Part shown: one piece after another, positions 15,734-23,519 of the stretch
How the letters are laid out: every line of letters begins with the position of its first letter
How positions within the stretch are numbered: the stretch's first letter is position 1
From: CAZLGO01 sp964559295
GTDB lineage: Archaea; Methanobacteriota; Methanobacteria; Methanobacteriales; Methanobacteriaceae
Assembly: GCA_964559295.1 (NCBI GenBank)
Contig: CAZLGO010000008.1
Coordinates: 1-31,322 of the forward strand
DNA length: 31,322 bases
Reading direction: 5' to 3'
The notes under the pieces: model-generated
The model's input: only the letters and a program-made list of their open reading frames with translations
What the model was told of the DNA's origin: nothing
Database searches by the model: none
Program-made: the position numbers and the translations under genes

Positions 15734-16385
15734 TTTCTATTCCTCTAATTTTTTAGATCTTTTGGGTTTATACTTTCGCATGTAATCTCCTTATAGATGG
15801 TAGCATGAGCTTGAACTTCTTTTTTTAAATAAAATTTCATTTTTGAATATACCGAAACTGTTTATTTTCCAAAGATTTTATCTTTTTATTCCCTCTATGA
15901 CCAATATTGGATAAAAAAGGAATTCTTAACGAACTTATAAAGTTTATCAGCGTGGCTTTCAAAGCTCATGGGATGTCTTTACCTGTCCATTCATGCAAAT
16001 TTTCTCTTATAATACTTAGCATCGACAATGTTCTTAATACGATCTTCAAACCTTTCTTTCGGCTTTCACGGTAGTTTTTTGAAGGGTAATCCCTGACAAT
16101 TTGTATCATTTGTATTTAGCGTAAGATTTCCAGAAGGTCGAACACCCAAATATCCAAGCAGATACTTAGAGTGATGACTGCTACCAAACCAACAATCAAT
16201 TTATCTTTCTTTTCCTCCCTTATTTCTCACATTTTGTATCTTTTGTTATTTAGTTTTCAGCGCAAAAACATCCAAGAAATCTCTTGAGCTAAAAAACAGT
16301 TACAGGTTGTTTATAACTTGCCAGAACAATTAAAGATAGTATGGATAATTCGCTATACAAAACAATTTTAATTAATTCTTAAGAC
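15734..16385. other. 650-base stretch with no convincing gene
   Basis: Both strands are interrupted by stops. On the minus strand, partly open frames occur: a 46-codon run from an ATG near 16107 (MIQIVRDYPSKNYRESRKKG...), continuing past one stop, and a short hydrophobic run from TTG 16199 to TAA 16116 with CCTCCC (GGGAGG on the minus strand) at 16214-16219. These might be remnants of a lost gene or a tiny membrane peptide. I see no tRNA, no recognisable insertion-sequence ends and no repeat array. Confidence 0.4.
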
Positions 16386-16571
16386 TCATTCTCTTCTTAA
16401 AAGTAGCCAGACGGCTGTTACAATTAGTATGATTACTATAATCCATTTCATCGTGTCTAAAACTGCTTGAGCAACCAATGGCCAAGCTATCATCACGATA
16501 GCAAATGCGATTAAGAATATGGCTATAATTTTTCCAATTAAAATGTCCATTTTCCTTCCAATGCCTACCAT
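16386..16571 (-). CDS. Small two-span membrane protein
   Basis: The 61-residue protein consists of a short basic N-terminus (MVGIGRKMDI), two hydrophobic helices (about 11-33 and 41-57) and the tail LLRRE. It is not a family I know. The strong ribosome binding site GGGAGGTGAG directly before ATG 16571 shows it is translated and fixes the start. It follows the 64-residue gene on the same strand by 45 bases and may share its transcript. Confidence 0.68.
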   Translation of the reverse strand: MVGIGRKMDILIGKIIAIFLIAFAIVMIAWPLVAQAVLDTMKWIIVIILIVTAVWLLLRRE

Positions 16572-16616
16572 TTTCTCACCTCCCTTTTATAACTTTTAAT
16601 TATTAAAATTCGATAA

Positions 16617-16811
16617 TCAGCGACCTTCTAACTCTTTTATTCTCTCTTTTAGAGATTTTACAAAGTAATCCCTCGCTTTTTCAAGATCTTCTTTTTTACC
16701 ATACAATATTGGACCATATTCTCCTTGTTTTAACTCTAAATTGTATTTGGAAATAGCATCTGACATCTGTCTTATTGTAACTCCTGGCGGAATTCTCATT
16801 TCATATTTCAT
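16617..16811 (-). CDS. Small soluble protein, hypothetical
   Basis: A 64-residue charged protein: a short beta-like start (YEMRIPPGVTIRQMSDAI), a middle with GEYGPILYGKKEDL, and a long C-terminal helix rich in Lys and Glu. It looks like a compact alpha/beta domain, but no family is recognised. GGAAGGTGAT before the ATG supports translation. The leader overlaps an intergenic palindrome at 16824-16843, which could fold in the mRNA and affect the ribosome site. That regulatory idea is inference. Confidence 0.68.
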   Translation of the reverse strand: MKYEMRIPPGVTIRQMSDAISKYNLELKQGEYGPILYGKKEDLEKARDYFVKSLKERIKELEGR

Positions 16812-16823
16812 TCAATCACCTTC

Positions 16824-16876
16824 CAACCTTTTAAAAAAGGTTGATCAAGACAACCCTTTGTGGGAACATTGACGTA
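16824..16876. repeat. Intergenic palindrome plus 27-base companion motif, copy 1
   Basis: The palindrome at 16824-16843 has a nine-base stem (CAACCTTTT / AAAAGGTTG). The companion motif at 16850-16876 begins ACAACCCTTTGTGGGAAC and ends CATTGACGTA. Related copies are at 17894-17947 and 19523-19583. It lies between tyrS and the 64-residue gene. Confidence 0.7.
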
Positions 16877-16924
16877 AATTTTGATGTAACTTTCCTAAGG
16901 TTCTTTTGAAGAGCTGAAGTTAAC

Positions 16925-17884
16925 CTACTTGCTGAGATATTTTCTTACAGGCTTTAAAATTTCAATCATATACTCCGAAACAGCGTTTTTAAGGTCTAAT
17001 GGATGTATTTTTCCCTCCGAATATGCTTGCACAAGTTCTGGATAACTAATTTCAATATTCCCGCCAAATTTTGGGGATCTTTTAATCAACATGGTTTCAT
17101 GTTCTGCGAATATAAAATGCTCTGCTATTTCTATTATAGGGTTCTTCTCAACCTGTCCTGCCGGGCAGAAGCTTTTTTTTATCTTCTCTTTTATAATTTC
17201 AGGTGGATCATCCACTGCTATGAAGTTTTCTTTGCTTGAAGACATCTTCTCAGCGCCATCCGTACCATGAATAAGCGGCGTGTGGATGCAAATGGGCGCC
17301 CGAAATCCAATTTTTGGCAAGTTCTCCCTTGCAAGCATGTGGATCTTTCGCTGCTCCATTCCACCAACAGTAACATCGACATTTAAAAAGACCATGTCAA
17401 CAACCTGCATTATAGGATATAAAACTTCTGCAACCTTAGGATCTTTTTTTTCTCTTGTTATTTGTGCCATACTCCTTCTTGCTCGCATTAGGGTTGTTGC
17501 AAGTGCGAGTTTATAGACTTCGTGTGTATAATTTTCATCCAACTGAAAACTGGAACCCAAAACAAATTCAGTATCTTCGCTTAATCCAAGGGCCATAAAA
17601 CATCTTCTGTTGTATTCTGCTGTTCTTTTTATCTCTTCTAGGTTTCCTTTTTTATTTAAATATGCATGAAGATCAGCAAGAAGAATTTTAACAATAAATC
17701 CTGCTTTTTGTAAATCAATCATCTTTTTTACAGTAAGTGCATGTCCAAGATGGACTTTACCTGATGGTTCATAACCTATATAAGCTGTTAGACTATCTTT
17801 TTTCATCCTCTCCCAAAGCTCATCCTCAGATACTATCTCAACAGTTCCTCTTTTTATTAAATTTAGTTTAGCTTCCATGTCCAT
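16925..17884 (-). CDS. tyrS: Tyrosyl-tRNA synthetase, archaeal type
   Basis: It charges tRNA-Tyr with tyrosine. From the chosen start the protein has 319 residues, normal for the short archaeal form. It contains YIGYEPSGKVHLGH with the HIGH-like motif near 45-48, the tyrosine-pocket region YPIMQVVDMVFLNVDVTVGGMEQRK, and KMSSSK near 213-218. The open frame extends 12 codons upstream, but that part is read from a palindromic repeat. GGTGATAAG sits just before ATG 17884, with ATG 17878 as an alternative. It lies downstream of NMD3 in the housekeeping block. Confidence 0.94.
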   Translation of the reverse strand: MDMEAKLNLIKRGTVEIVSEDELWERMKKDSLTAYIGYEPSGKVHLGHALTVKKMIDLQKAGFIVKILLADLHAYLNKKGNLEEIKRTAEYNRRCFMALGLSEDTEFVLGSSFQLDENYTHEVYKLALATTLMRARRSMAQITREKKDPKVAEVLYPIMQVVDMVFLNVDVTVGGMEQRKIHMLARENLPKIGFRAPICIHTPLIHGTDGAEKMSSSKENFIAVDDPPEIIKEKIKKSFCPAGQVEKNPIIEIAEHFIFAEHETMLIKRSPKFGGNIEISYPELVQAYSEGKIHPLDLKNAVSEYMIEILKPVRKYLSK

Positions 17885-17893
17885 CTTATCACC

Positions 17894-17947
17894 GAAACCT
17901 TTTAAAAAGGTTTCATCCAAACAACCCTTTATAAAAGCGTTGACGTA
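17894..17947. repeat. Intergenic palindrome plus 27-base companion motif, copy 2
   Basis: The palindrome at 17894-17914 pairs GAAACCTTTT with AAAAGGTTTC. The companion motif occupies 17921-17947 (ACAACCCTTTATAAAAGC, then GTTGACGTA). A further weak inverted repeat, AACTTTTAGAAAGTTT, lies at 17951-17966. Confidence 0.7.
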
Positions 17948-17999
17948 AAAAACTTTTAGAAAGTTTTATCAAATCTAGGAACGGAGGTCGCCTTTTTGG

Positions 18000-19058
18000 T
18001 CAACTTTTTTTAGAAAGGTTGGATTGTAGGATGTAAAAATTATCTTCTATCTCAACAACCGCCACCTCTTTGCCAATGTCAAAATCTGAGATTCCCTCAT
18101 GTATCTGTATTTCAATAGGTTGATAAGTCTCAGGATGAAGGATCTGGATTGTTTTTGGTGTTTTTGCGGTTACTATTGCCTCTTTTATATCCTCTTTTTT
18201 TGCAATGACGTTAATTTTTTTATAATCCCGCCAGGGTATAGATAACTTATTGGGGGAAGATAAATCTTTTGATAGGATTTTCTTACCAGTTATACTCATT
18301 ATTTGCCATATAGAGTCTTTATATGCTATAAAATCTCCTTTTCTAAACCATGGCAGTCTTAGAGAGATCCATACTCTATATAGATTCTTTCCTGTTGCTC
18401 TGTCTTTGCCCATAAGCTTTGGGGATTCTCCTACAACTCCCCCTAATGCATCCTTAATTGCAGCAGTTAGTCTTTTTGCAATTTTGTATGAACCAACGTA
18501 GTAGTCTATTCCTTCTCTTTTTTCTACTCTTTCTGATATATATGCCATCTTATTTTTCTCAGAGATCTTTTTGATGTTGTTTATTATGAACTTATCAATG
18601 GTGCCTATCTCTTTTTTTGATGGAAACCTATTATCAGCCCTTATTTGAATTACAGCTTCATAATATCCCGATAAAAATTTGCTACATTCAGAGCAGACCG
18701 CTTTTCCTAATTTAACATTTGTTTTACACTCTTCTTTGGTATCCTGACCCAATATTTTACCTTTCGCATGAATTATACATGTAAAAACCCCTCTCTCTGG
18801 AGGGAACGTCTCAATGGATACATCAACATCATCTGCAAAATCGCTTAATTTTATATTTTCTTTTACGACTTCAAATGCAATTTCTTCTTCTGATTTTGAT
18901 TCTCTCCATTTTCCTTTAAGAATATACGAATTACAATGCGAACACACTGTAACCTTGATCTCATCTGGAACATTGATCAATGGATTTTCCTCTATAAAAC
19001 AAGACTTGCACAGTCCATCAAAAAGCCTTTCTGGTCTTCCACATCTTGGACAAAACAT
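18000..19058 (-). CDS. NMD3-family ribosome-associated protein
   Basis: NMD3 is the large-subunit export adaptor in eukaryotes; in archaea, which have no nuclear export, it is thought to act in large-subunit maturation. The 352-residue protein has the defining N-terminal zinc-binding pairs CPRC (residues 3-6), CKSC (17-20) and CSHC (39-42), and a later CSEC. The C-terminal half carries ribosome- and eIF5A-like beta domains in family members. ATG 19058 is the natural start, since the first zinc pair follows at once. The last six codons (NLSKKS) and the stop fall within a palindromic repeat at 18001-18021, so the C-terminus has been extended or reshaped by that element. Confidence 0.92.
   Translation of the reverse strand: MFCPRCGRPERLFDGLCKSCFIEENPLINVPDEIKVTVCSHCNSYILKGKWRESKSEEEIAFEVVKENIKLSDFADDVDVSIETFPPERGVFTCIIHAKGKILGQDTKEECKTNVKLGKAVCSECSKFLSGYYEAVIQIRADNRFPSKKEIGTIDKFIINNIKKISEKNKMAYISERVEKREGIDYYVGSYKIAKRLTAAIKDALGGVVGESPKLMGKDRATGKNLYRVWISLRLPWFRKGDFIAYKDSIWQIMSITGKKILSKDLSSPNKLSIPWRDYKKINVIAKKEDIKEAIVTAKTPKTIQILHPETYQPIEIQIHEGISDFDIGKEVAVVEIEDNFYILQSNLSKKS
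18001..18021. repeat. Palindromic repeat overlapping the NMD3 3' end
   Basis: CAACTTTTTTT and AGAAAGGTTG form an imperfect inverted repeat of the same style as the intergenic family. It encodes the final codons of the NMD3 gene. Confidence 0.55.
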
Positions 19059-19077
19059 TTTATCATTTGGTTTTGAT

Positions 19078-19097
19078 CAACTTTTCTTAAAAGTTTG
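19078..19097. repeat. Short intergenic palindrome between aIF2-beta and NMD3 genes
   Basis: CAACTTTTCTTAAAAGTTTG has a seven-base stem, AACTTTT with AAAAGTT. It fills most of the 41-base spacer between the aIF2-beta stop and the NMD3 start. Confidence 0.55.
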
Positions 19098-19099
19098 GT

Positions 19100-19507
19100 T
19101 TACAATTTTCTAAGAGAGGCTCTGGCACCACACGCCTCACATTTTAGCAAATATATGCGACCTTCTCTGATTATACGAGTATCAGGTCTCTTACATTCAT
19201 GACATATGACAAATCTCTTTACATATTCATCTATCCTATCATTTATCAAATAATGGGTGAATTTTCCCTGCATTATTGCCCTGCCTCCTTCAAGGTTCCC
19301 AGCAGTACCTAATTCTCTTAAAAGAAACTTGAAAAGGTGCTGCGGATCTCTGTTTAGTGCACTTGCAACTTCTCCAAAATTTTGGATTATGGTTCTGTTC
19401 CCTTGTATTATAGAATAAGCACGAGGTATTTCAAATCTTTTTGTTTTGAAAACCTTTTTTGGCAATTGATCTATGCCTCTTTTTAATAATTCAGTATAAT
19501 CATCCAT
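19100..19507 (-). CDS. eif2b: Translation initiation factor aIF2, beta subunit
   Basis: aIF2-beta is part of the heterotrimer that brings initiator Met-tRNA to the small ribosomal subunit. From ATG 19507 the protein has 135 residues, typical of archaea. It starts DDYTELLKRGIDQLP (the gamma-contact helix), has the core domain with NRTIIQNFGEVASALNRDPQHLFKFLLRELGTAG, and a C-terminal zinc ribbon with Cys102, Cys105, Cys123 and Cys126. GGAGGT at 19514-19519 fixes this start. The frame stays open 28 codons further, but those codons read through the palindrome and companion motif and are not expected to be translated. Confidence 0.95.
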   Translation of the reverse strand: MDDYTELLKRGIDQLPKKVFKTKRFEIPRAYSIIQGNRTIIQNFGEVASALNRDPQHLFKFLLRELGTAGNLEGGRAIMQGKFTHYLINDRIDEYVKRFVICHECKRPDTRIIREGRIYLLKCEACGARASLRKL

Positions 19508-19522
19508 TTTTTTACCTCCGAC

Positions 19523-19583
19523 ACAACCCTTTGTGAGAGCATTGATGTAGTGAACTTTTTGATCAACCTTTTTTAAAAGGTTG
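19523..19583. repeat. Intergenic palindrome plus 27-base companion motif, copy 3
   Basis: Here the companion motif comes first (19523-19549, ACAACCCTTTGTGAGAGC then ATTGATGTA). The palindrome follows at 19564-19583 (CAACCTTTT / AAAAGGTTG). The order is the reverse of copies 1 and 2. It fills the spacer between the MCM stop and the aIF2-beta start. Confidence 0.7.
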
Positions 19584-19587
19584 GTCG

Positions 19588-21588
19588 TCACGCTACCTTC
19601 AAATATCCTCTTTGGGGCTCGTATACCACCCCTTTAGTCTTTAGGATTCTTACTATTTCTTCGGTCTTATCCTCACCTACATTATATCTATCTGCCATTT
19701 CAGATATAAGTATGTTAATTGGGGCTCTTCCACCATATTCTTCCTCAAGTTCTTTTATAACCTCAACCACCACTCTGATCTTGTCACGGTCTGATTTCGG
19801 AGTTCTTCCTTCAACTTTGTCAATATCTACTTTACCGGTCTCTGGATCGTATCCAACTTGTTTTAGACATGCTTTTTGTATTTTGATAACCCTTTTTGCA
19901 TCAGAAGCTGTAACCTTATCAGACAGGCGGATTCTGGCAGAGGCTTCAGCCAATCTTATCAAAGCCTCCAATTGGCGGGCTGTAATCGGAACTGGTGAAT
20001 CTTCATCAGTTGCACTTCTTCTCATTCCAACGTAAAACTCCTCTAACACCTTTATAGCTTCCTCTGTGAGTTTTGGATGGATATTCCGCCTTGCATATGC
20101 AATGTATTTCCTTAAAAGTTCAGGATCGATTTCAAATATAACTTTCTCATTTTCATGCATCTTTAGAATATGATTTGCCAGCTTTTTATCGGTTTCCACA
20201 TCAGGTTTATCCTCAAGGGTGAATATAAGGTCAAATCTGGATAATATTGTTGCAGGAAGATTTATCTGCTCTGCAATAGATTTGTAGCGGTCGAAACGTC
20301 CAAATTTTGGGTTTGCTGCTGCAAGAACAGATGACCTTGCGTTTAGAGTTGCCATTATACCTGCTTTTGCAATACTGATTGTTTGCTGTTCAAGTGCCTC
20401 ATGTATAGCGGAACGATCTTCTGGTTTCATTTTATCAAGTTCATCCACACATACGTTCCCACGATCACCCAAAACCAATGCTCCAGCCTCTAATGACCAT
20501 CCACCAAGTTCGTCTCGAACTGCAGCAGCTGTAAGCCCAACACCACTCGTACCTTTACCACTTGTATAGATCCCTCTTGGTGCAAGTTTGGATACGTATT
20601 TTAGCATTTGGGACTTACCAATTCCTGGATCTCCTACAAGGAGTACATGAATATCTCCTCTGATTCTTGTCTTGTCTCCAAGTTCCTTTGGAGATCCTCC
20701 AAACAACTGAAGAGCTATTGCTTCCTTTATCTCTCTATAGCCATGTATTGAAGGGGCTGTGGATTTTATGATCTTATCGTATATATGAGGATCAGCTGCA
20801 AGTTTTTTAATCTTCACCTCATCTTCTCTGCTTATTTTAAGCTCCTCAAACTCTTGTTCCAAATGTTCAATGTAGTTTCCATATATGTAATTGCGAAATC
20901 GTTTTGTCCTCTCATCTCGCGCTGTCTTAAAAATCCCAGTGATCCTTATTATATCTCCTGGAGTTACAAGGTCAACAAGATCATCTTCCAACACCACAAG
21001 GATCTGTCTTGGCTGTTCACCACCAGATAAGTCCTCAAGAGGTTCTTGAAGCTTTATATTTTGGGTGTCTAAAAACTCAGACTCTTCCTGGAGTAGTCTA
21101 AAGGATCTACTCCCACAATCAGGGCACAGGGCAGGTTCGCTGATGAAGTGACTTTTTTGAGTGACTACATGAAGTCTTGTGCAACCTCTACACTCAAAGG
21201 TAGCTTCAACTATTCTTGGACGAATTTCATCGGTTTTTCGAACGATTCCGTCAATTGCAACAAGTTTTCCAATGAATTTGCTTCTCAATTCTCTGAGAGG
21301 AATGTTGTTGCGTACATTCTCAAATCTTATCTGCAAATCTGCATTCTTCTTTAGGGGATCAATGTTTTTTATAGCCTTTTGAGCAGCTTTGATCACTTGT
21401 TCTGGCTTTTCGATCAACTGATCAGCCAAGTCTGGATCAAACATCTCCAGTTGAGTATAATCTACAACCACAGATCTCTGATCAGGATACTTCTCAAGTG
21501 CTTCAAAGACAGGATCTTTGTATTTTGTACTAAAAAACTCCTCAAATTTTGTCATTGGTGTTTTTGTTTCACTTATCATAGATTCCAT
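19588..21588 (-). CDS. mcm: Replicative helicase MCM
   Basis: The ring helicase that unwinds DNA at archaeal forks. The 666-residue protein has the N-terminal oligomerisation domain with a zinc site (Cys134, 137, 156, 159 in the frame beginning at TTG 21591) and a hairpin region. The AAA+ core follows with Walker A GDPGIGKSQ (320-328), Walker B VCVDELDKM, sensor 1 in AAANPKFGRFD and the arginine finger SRFDLIF near 451. A C-terminal winged helix follows. There is no intein and all motifs are intact. By recall it is very like the Methanothermobacter enzyme, including the TKFEEFFS start, which supports ATG 21588 (TTG 21591 just before it is also possible). It heads the housekeeping block. Confidence 0.97.
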   Translation of the reverse strand: MESMISETKTPMTKFEEFFSTKYKDPVFEALEKYPDQRSVVVDYTQLEMFDPDLADQLIEKPEQVIKAAQKAIKNIDPLKKNADLQIRFENVRNNIPLRELRSKFIGKLVAIDGIVRKTDEIRPRIVEATFECRGCTRLHVVTQKSHFISEPALCPDCGSRSFRLLQEESEFLDTQNIKLQEPLEDLSGGEQPRQILVVLEDDLVDLVTPGDIIRITGIFKTARDERTKRFRNYIYGNYIEHLEQEFEELKISREDEVKIKKLAADPHIYDKIIKSTAPSIHGYREIKEAIALQLFGGSPKELGDKTRIRGDIHVLLVGDPGIGKSQMLKYVSKLAPRGIYTSGKGTSGVGLTAAAVRDELGGWSLEAGALVLGDRGNVCVDELDKMKPEDRSAIHEALEQQTISIAKAGIMATLNARSSVLAAANPKFGRFDRYKSIAEQINLPATILSRFDLIFTLEDKPDVETDKKLANHILKMHENEKVIFEIDPELLRKYIAYARRNIHPKLTEEAIKVLEEFYVGMRRSATDEDSPVPITARQLEALIRLAEASARIRLSDKVTASDAKRVIKIQKACLKQVGYDPETGKVDIDKVEGRTPKSDRDKIRVVVEVIKELEEEYGGRAPINILISEMADRYNVGEDKTEEIVRILKTKGVVYEPQRGYLKVA

Positions 21589-21647
21589 CAATAAATTTAT
21601 ATTTTCTTTTAGCTATAAAAACCCTACAGACAAAAATTAATAGCAAC

Positions 21648-21656
21648 TTATACATA
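21648..21656 (+). promoter_or_regulatory. TATA-box candidate for the 21697 gene
   Basis: TTATACATA is centred about 45 bases before ATG 21697. Transcription would begin near 21678, and the leader would contain GGGTGAT (21687-21693). The spacer also has AT-rich TATA-like sequence on the minus strand at 21595-21603 that could serve mcm. Confidence 0.4.
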
Positions 21657-21696
21657 CCATTAATAGCATACAAAAACACATGTTCAGGGTGATATC

Positions 21697-22131
21697 ATGA
21701 AAAGATCCAGATTAAATTTATTCAGGGCAACATCCATGACCATATCGCTTCTTGGGGTCTTGATGATAATCATAACAATAGCTGTTTTTGCCTACATTGC
21801 AGTTGATAAGGTATCATCAGGAGTATCATCAAGCATAGACGAAGGTTCTGCGTATGATAAATTAGCAGTACTAAAGGCAGAATATACGGCCTTAAAGGCG
21901 CAATACGATAGGCTGAAGGCCGAAAACGGTGCAGTAACTGATGAAAAAATCAGATCAGAATATATAAATACAGAACTTGAGCTCTTGCGGGCTGAATCTG
22001 CAATTTCGAACGTGGAAAGTGCATTATCTGCAAATAAACCTCCAGATGAGATTGAAAAAAGATTGAATATAGCAAAAACACAAGTTGAGAAGGCTAAAGA
22101 GAGTTTAAGAAGACTTAGAACGCTTTATTAA
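21697..22131 (+). CDS. Membrane-anchored coiled-coil protein, hypothetical
   Basis: The 144-residue protein has one N-terminal membrane helix (about 12-36, MTISLLGVLMIIITIAVFAYIAV) after a basic start, a Ser/Gly linker, and a long helical region (about 53-142) rich in Ala, Leu, Glu and Lys with heptad-like spacing, so a coiled coil is likely. GGGTGAT three bases before the ATG gives a firm start. It is divergent from mcm and convergent with rlmE with no spacer (stops at 22131 and 22132). No family is recognised. Confidence 0.75.
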   Translation: MKRSRLNLFRATSMTISLLGVLMIIITIAVFAYIAVDKVSSGVSSSIDEGSAYDKLAVLKAEYTALKAQYDRLKAENGAVTDEKIRSEYINTELELLRAESAISNVESALSANKPPDEIEKRLNIAKTQVEKAKESLRRLRTLY

Positions 22132-22737
22132 TCACCTAAAGCCCTTTGCAGCGATATACATCTCTGCACTACCTTTTCTTGAGGCTGGAGGTTTTGTTGT
22201 TTTGATGGTCCTAAAATTGTTTTTTATTTTTTCAAGGAAATTCTCAAACTCCTCTCCCTGGAAAACCTTTATGAGAAGGTTTCCATTTTTCTTTAGAATC
22301 CTCTTTGTGATGTCCAAAACAGCTTCTGCGATTTTTATGGATCTTAGATGATCTATGCTCCATATTCCGGATATATCGGGTGATGCATCAGACAAAATGA
22401 CGTCTGCCTTTTTTTTGAGAGCTTCGCCTATCTTTGCTATTGTTTCATCCTCTGTAAAATCTCCTTTTATTCCAATGAAGTTTTTCTGATCAAAGGGTTT
22501 TATTCTTTGAAGATCCACACCCACGACAAATCCAGATTCACCGACTATTTCAAGAGCTACTTGAGACCAGCCACCTGGTGCAGCACCTAAATCAACCACG
22601 TAATCTCCATTTTTTATGATTCTAAACTTTTTGTTAAGTTGTATAAGTTTATAAGAAGCCCTGGATCTGTATTTCTCCTTTTTTGCCCTCTTGTAATAGT
22701 ACTCCTTTTTCCGATTTTTTATGTATTTTTTACTCAT
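22132..22737 (-). CDS. rlmE: 23S rRNA 2'-O-methyltransferase, RlmE/FtsJ family
   Basis: It methylates a ribose 2'-OH in large-subunit rRNA using SAM. The 201-residue protein has a very basic N-terminus for RNA binding, SAM motif GAAPGGW (51-57), and the complete Lys-Asp-Lys-Glu catalytic set at Lys30, Asp117, Lys157 and Glu192. The Asp sits in ILSDASPDISG, as in other family members. It overlaps the preceding phosphoesterase gene by eight bases, so the two are co-transcribed. The exact target nucleotide is inferred from the family. Confidence 0.94.
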   Translation of the reverse strand: MSKKYIKNRKKEYYYKRAKKEKYRSRASYKLIQLNKKFRIIKNGDYVVDLGAAPGGWSQVALEIVGESGFVVGVDLQRIKPFDQKNFIGIKGDFTEDETIAKIGEALKKKADVILSDASPDISGIWSIDHLRSIKIAEAVLDITKRILKKNGNLLIKVFQGEEFENFLEKIKNNFRTIKTTKPPASRKGSAEMYIAAKGFR

Positions 22738-23257
22738 CTTTAGCCTTGTAATTAATTATCTTGCATTTTGAATCTCCAATTTTGATGATTTCAAGTTTTA
22801 ATTGTTTATCTTCAATATCAATCACCATTACAGATGGATCAGACAGTCTTGGAACTGTTGGACTTCCGGGATTTAAAAGGAGAATATCATCAACCTCTTT
22901 TACAAAAGCCCAGTGAGTATGTCCTGTGATAAGAACATCAACACCCAATTCCAATCCTATGTATTTTAGTTGCTGGGTATCTCCTCGTGGGTACACCTCA
23001 CCATGGTTGAGTCCGATCTTGATTTCATCCACAACGACAATATCCTCTTTAGGAAATTTCGTTCCGTATCTTCTATCCATGTTTCCCTGCACACATCTCG
23101 TTGGAGCCATCATTTGAAGTTCATCAAGTATTTGGGGGGATGTTAAATCACCTGCATGTAGAACCATGTCAACTCCATCAAAGACCTCAAATACAGCTTT
23201 TGGGATCTTCGGGGACCTATCTGGAATGTGAGTATCTGAAATAACGCCAATTAACAT
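22730..23257 (-). CDS. Metallophosphoesterase, YfcE/MJ0936 family
   Basis: A 175-residue calcineurin-like phosphodiesterase with all metal-binding motifs: ISDTH near residue 6, HAGDLTS, GNMD, NHGE and TGHTH. Archaeal members hydrolyse model phosphodiesters; the natural substrate is unsettled. AAGGAGATC before ATG 23257 sets the start, although the frame is open 14 codons further up. It overlaps rlmE by eight bases. Confidence 0.92.
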   Translation of the reverse strand: MLIGVISDTHIPDRSPKIPKAVFEVFDGVDMVLHAGDLTSPQILDELQMMAPTRCVQGNMDRRYGTKFPKEDIVVVDEIKIGLNHGEVYPRGDTQQLKYIGLELGVDVLITGHTHWAFVKEVDDILLLNPGSPTVPRLSDPSVMVIDIEDKQLKLEIIKIGDSKCKIINYKAKDE

Positions 23258-23378
23258 GTTGATCTCCTTATTGGTAAAACTAAAAACTTTATATAACATT
23301 TATACGAGAAAAATATCATTATATATTTTGCCAGTTCTTTATAAAATACCCTTCTACTTTTTGATAAACCTTTTCCAA

Positions 23379-23507
23379 GAACCCTTTATAAAAGGGTTCA
23401 TCCAAAGAAACTTTTAAAAAAGTTTCATTTGCAAATTACATTTGCAAGTTTGTTGAAGCATTGCTTCGCCAATCATCAAAAATTTGAACAACCTTTCTTA
23501 GAGGTTG
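23379..23507. repeat. Cluster of palindromes upstream of topA
   Basis: Several inverted repeats stand in tandem: 23379-23399 (GAACCCTTTT-type stem), 23407-23426 (GAAACTTTT / AAAAGTTTC), GAAGCATTGCTTC at 23455-23467, and an imperfect CAACCTTTCTTAGAGGTTG at 23489-23507. A direct repeat CATTTGCAA lies between them at about 23426-23446. The first two match the style of the repeats in the mcm-tyrS block. The last abuts the topA ribosome binding site. Confidence 0.65.
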
Positions 23508-23519
23508 TATGGTGATACC

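Noticed and set aside
19588..21588. Possible intein in MCM, a common archaeal intein host
   Set aside because: Walker A, Walker B, sensor 1 and arginine-finger regions are contiguous, and the protein has the normal length.
23379..23507. Repeat cluster upstream of topA as a CRISPR array
   Set aside because: The inverted repeats differ from each other in sequence and are not separated by regular spacers; no cas gene is nearby.
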